Origin: Clostridiales bacterium
GTDB lineage: Bacteria; Bacillota; Clostridia; Christensenellales; Aristaeellaceae
Assembly (NCBI GenBank): GCA_015056085.1
Contig: SVHA01000007.1
Location: 1-64,000 of the forward strand
Direction of reading: 5' to 3'
Length of the DNA: 64,000 nucleotides
Position numbers and translations under genes: made by a program. This document shows positions 61,671 through 64,000 of this stretch, piece by piece. How positions within the stretch are numbered: the first letter of the stretch is position 1; each line of letters starts with the position of its first letter. The notes under the pieces are model-generated. The model saw only the letters and a program-made list of their open reading frames with translations, was not told where the DNA came from and did not search any database.

Positions 61671-63164
61671 ATGCGTATGAGTAAGCACATCACCGCAGGT
61701 GCTGGCAACAAGCCCGCCCGAAAAGGGATTCTGGGCGCCATTGGCGGTTTTTTTGCCGCTATCATTGAATTTTTCACCGGAACCTACAAGGCTTTCCGGG
61801 ACGGCGATATCTGGGTGAAGCTCTCTGCGATCATCTGCGGCGCCAGCTGCTTCGCCCGCAAGCAGTATGTCAAGGGCTTCCTGCTGTGTCTGGTGCAGGC
61901 AGTCATCATCTGGCTCTTCCCGGGCTTCCTGTGGCCCTACATGAGCAAGTTCCCCACTCTGGGCACGGTGCAGGCCAAGAAGGCCTACAACCCCGAAACC
62001 CGCAAAAACGAGTGGAACGACTACGACAATTCCTTCATGATCCTTCTGTTCAGCGTGGTGGGCTTTGTGCTGCTGGCTACAGCCATTGTGCTGTGGATGC
62101 GCAACATCCGCGCTGCCCGTGAGGTGGAAGTGCTTCAGAAGAAGGGCAAGCATGTCAATTCCTTCAAGGAAGACATTGCCGACTGCTTCTCCGTCAAGTT
62201 CCATCGCACCCTGCTTTCCCTGCCTGTGCTGGGCGTTGTGGTCTTCACCATCGTTCCCCTGATTGTGATGATCCTCATCGCCTTCACCAATTACGATCGA
62301 AATCATCTGGTGCCTGCCAAGCTCTTTACATGGACGGGGCTGAAGAACTTCGACACCCTCGTCAACATGACCTCCGACAGCTCCTTTGCCTACGCTTTCC
62401 GCAACGTGCTGATCTGGACGCTGGTCTGGGCTGTGGTAGCCACCATTACCTGCTATATCTTCGGTATCATGATGGCCATGTTCATCAACAACCGCAACAC
62501 CAAGGGCAAGAAGTTCTGGCGTGTTTGCTTCATGGTGGCCATGGCTGTGCCCCAGTTCGTTTCCCTGCTGCTGGTGCGCAACTTCTTCGCTGACGCCGGC
62601 ATCGTCAATACCATCTGCAAGAATATCGGCCTGACAGACTGGCTATACAGCATCAAGGCCATACCCACAGCCAACTATATCCCCTTCCTGACACACCCGG
62701 CATGGGCAAGACCCATGATTATCCTGATCAACATCTGGGTCGGCGTGCCCTATCAGATGCTGATCGCCACGGGCATCCTGATGAACATTCCCACTGAACT
62801 GCTGGAGGCCGCCCGCATTGACGGCGCCAACGCCCGCCAGTCCTTCATGCACATCACCATGCCCTACATCCTCTTCATCACCGGTCCTTCCCTGGTCAAC
62901 TCCCTGGTGGCCAACATCAACAACTTCAACGTCATCTGGCTGCTCAGCCGCGACGTGTACACCACCTCCGACCAGCTCATGGCCAACGCCAACGCCAACG
63001 AAGTCGACCTGCTGGTCACCTGGCTGTACCGCCTGACCCAGGATCAGTCCAACTACAAGATGGCGTCGGTCATCGGTATCCTCGTGTTCATTGTCTGCGC
63101 CATTCTGACGCTGCTTGCTTTCAGCAACATGATTAAGGGTGATAAGGAGGAGAGCTTCCAGTGA
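61671..63164 (+). CDS. sugar ABC transporter permease, MalF type
   Basis: 497 residues, with AAGGAG 5 bases before ATG 61671. Eight or so membrane helices: two or three N-terminal ones before residue ~190 (FVLLATAIVLWM), then the BPD core from LPVLGVVVFTIVPLIVMILIAF (in part). The EAA loop is ELLEAARIDGANARQSFMHITMP (in part; EAARIDGAN). It ends with MIKGDKEESFQ, overlapping the next start by 4 bases. No ATPase gene (msmK/malK) is in the window; a shared ATPase elsewhere or beyond the edge is expected. Confidence 0.95.
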   Translation: MRMSKHITAGAGNKPARKGILGAIGGFFAAIIEFFTGTYKAFRDGDIWVKLSAIICGASCFARKQYVKGFLLCLVQAVIIWLFPGFLWPYMSKFPTLGTVQAKKAYNPETRKNEWNDYDNSFMILLFSVVGFVLLATAIVLWMRNIRAAREVEVLQKKGKHVNSFKEDIADCFSVKFHRTLLSLPVLGVVVFTIVPLIVMILIAFTNYDRNHLVPAKLFTWTGLKNFDTLVNMTSDSSFAYAFRNVLIWTLVWAVVATITCYIFGIMMAMFINNRNTKGKKFWRVCFMVAMAVPQFVSLLLVRNFFADAGIVNTICKNIGLTDWLYSIKAIPTANYIPFLTHPAWARPMIILINIWVGVPYQMLIATGILMNIPTELLEAARIDGANARQSFMHITMPYILFITGPSLVNSLVANINNFNVIWLLSRDVYTTSDQLMANANANEVDLLVTWLYRLTQDQSNYKMASVIGILVFIVCAILTLLAFSNMIKGDKEESFQ

Positions 63165-64000
63165 GTAACATCGTGCTTCCCAACAAGAAACGCCCGGCCT
63201 CCCCTGCCAAGACCTTCCGTCTTGTCAGCCGTCATGTGGTGCTGGCCTTCCTGGCCATCGTTTGGCTGATTCCCATTGTCTGGCTGCTGGTGACTTCCTT
63301 CGGCATTGACAAGGGCCCCAACCTGTCCACCTTCTTCCCCAAGGCTTACACCCTGGACCACTACAAGGCCCTGCTCTTCCCCGGCACTGACACGGTCAAC
63401 CAGTTCCCCCAGTGGTTCCTCAACACCTTCACCATCGCCATCTTCACCTGCATCATCTCCACGGCTTTCGTGCTGATGGTCGCATACGCCATGAGTTGTA
63501 TGCGCTTCAAGGCCCGTAAGCCCATGATGAACGTCGCCATCATCCTCAACCTGTTCCCCGGTTTCCTGAGCATGATCGCCGTGTACTTCATCATGAAGGA
63601 AGTGGGCCTGACCAACTCCATGACGGGCATGGTCATTGTGTACTCCGCCGGTTCCGGCATGGGCTATCTGATCGCCAAGGGCTTCTTTGACACCATCAGC
63701 AAGTCCCTGCGTGAATCCGCCTATCTGGAAGGCGCCAATGAATTCACCGTCTTCTGGAAGATCATCATCCCCCTTGCCAAGCCCATCATCGTCTACACTG
63801 TCATCAACTCCTTCCTCGCTCCCTGGATGGACTTCGTGTTCGCCTCCATCATGCTCAACTCCGGCCTGTCTGCGGACAAGACCGTGGCCCTGGGCCTGTT
63901 CTCCATGGTGGATAAGGTCAACCGCAACAACTACTTCGCCCAGTTCTGCGCCGGCGGCGTGCTTGTCTCCATCCCGATCTCCATTCTGTTTGTCATCATG
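63161..64000 (+). CDS. sugar ABC transporter permease, MalG type (partial, runs off the right edge)
   Basis: A GTG at 63161 follows AAGGAGGAG at about 8 bases, overlapping the malF-type stop (GTGA). 280 codons are open to the window end. N-terminal basic segment, first helix VVLAFLAIVWLIPIVWLLV, the periplasmic DHYKALLF region, helices around FTIAIFTCIISTAFVLMVAY, and the EAA loop ESAYLEGANEFTVFWKIIIP. Only a few residues of the C-terminus should be missing. Forms the permease pair with the preceding gene. Confidence 0.93.
   Translation, partial: MSNIVLPNKKRPASPAKTFRLVSRHVVLAFLAIVWLIPIVWLLVTSFGIDKGPNLSTFFPKAYTLDHYKALLFPGTDTVNQFPQWFLNTFTIAIFTCIISTAFVLMVAYAMSCMRFKARKPMMNVAIILNLFPGFLSMIAVYFIMKEVGLTNSMTGMVIVYSAGSGMGYLIAKGFFDTISKSLRESAYLEGANEFTVFWKIIIPLAKPIIVYTVINSFLAPWMDFVFASIMLNSGLSADKTVALGLFSMVDKVNRNNYFAQFCAGGVLVSIPISILFVIM

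Noticed and set aside
59180..61777. An 865-codon open frame on the minus strand
   Set aside because: It lies opposite the LacI and sugar-binding protein genes, lacks a ribosome site and has no recognisable domain; long antisense frames are common in GC-rich coding DNA.

Overview
The window is chromosomal DNA from a GC-rich member of the Clostridia (Firmicutes). Gene content supports this: RNase J, Rex, Asp23/AmaP, YlbF, YicC, DegV, a MscL with a zinc ribbon, a CBS/DRTGG-containing family II pyrophosphatase, VanW-domain surface proteins, a SAM-I riboswitch, and clear sigma-A promoters (TTGACA/TATAAT, mostly 17-bp spacers) with AGGAGG-type ribosome binding sites. The species cannot be fixed from this sequence. 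It resembles uncultured gut or rumen Christensenellales/Oscillospirales-type genomes, but that is inference. Nearly all of the DNA is ordinary, densely packed chromosome. The only clear mobile DNA is the tail of an IS30-type transposase at the left edge.

Layout. 1-3.5 kb: IS30 remnant, then a three-gene minus-strand operon of related secreted proteins of unknown function and a divergent secreted zinc-ribbon protein. 3.5-7 kb: tRNA-Pro, a HAD phosphatase, an aldo/keto reductase with ferredoxin-like clusters, a decayed nagA, and a DUF4177-like small protein. 7-9.3 kb: tpiA and pgk. 9.4-10.05 kb: a possible 48-residue membrane protein and a composite hairpin-repeat element. 10-18 kb (minus strand): thiI, cysteine desulfurase, a membrane protein, a PAP2-like protein, ispA, xseB, xseA, folD, a Kae1-like M22 protein, nusB. 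18-23 kb: amaP, asp23, coaBC, rpoZ, gmk, yicC. 23-30 kb: DegV protein, RNase P RNA, polysaccharide deacetylase, a peptidoglycan-binding protein, a nucleotidyltransferase, a VanW protein, rex. 30-37 kb: U32 peptidase/tRNA hydroxylation-type protein, mltG, ylbF-like, RNase J, glyA, SRP RNA.

37-42 kb: SAM-I riboswitch and metK, then the conserved rpmH-rnpA-yidD-yidC-jag cluster, here without an adjacent dnaA, and mscL. 42-51.6 kb: tRNA-Leu, an XRE regulator, fhs, a second and longer copy of the hairpin-repeat element, an SH3/VanW protein, sfsA, a CHAP hydrolase, the CBS pyrophosphatase and a large secreted protein of unknown function. 51.6-57 kb: a MerR/TipA-type regulator, a small zinc-ribbon membrane protein, and a MarR-controlled heterodimeric ABC exporter. 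57-64 kb: dapF-cysK, then a LacI regulator with its own operator upstream of a MalEFG-type sugar ABC transporter that runs off the right edge.

The strongest unexplained signal is the composite hairpin-repeat element present at about 9.6-10.05 kb and 44.85-45.6 kb. It consists of arrays of short hairpins whose stems vary but stay paired, plus conserved core hairpins, and each copy starts right at the stop codon of a housekeeping gene. Other leads are the three-gene family of related secreted proteins, a long GC-rich leader in front of RNase J, a solute-binding protein without a lipoprotein cysteine, and several well-resolved autoregulatory operators.
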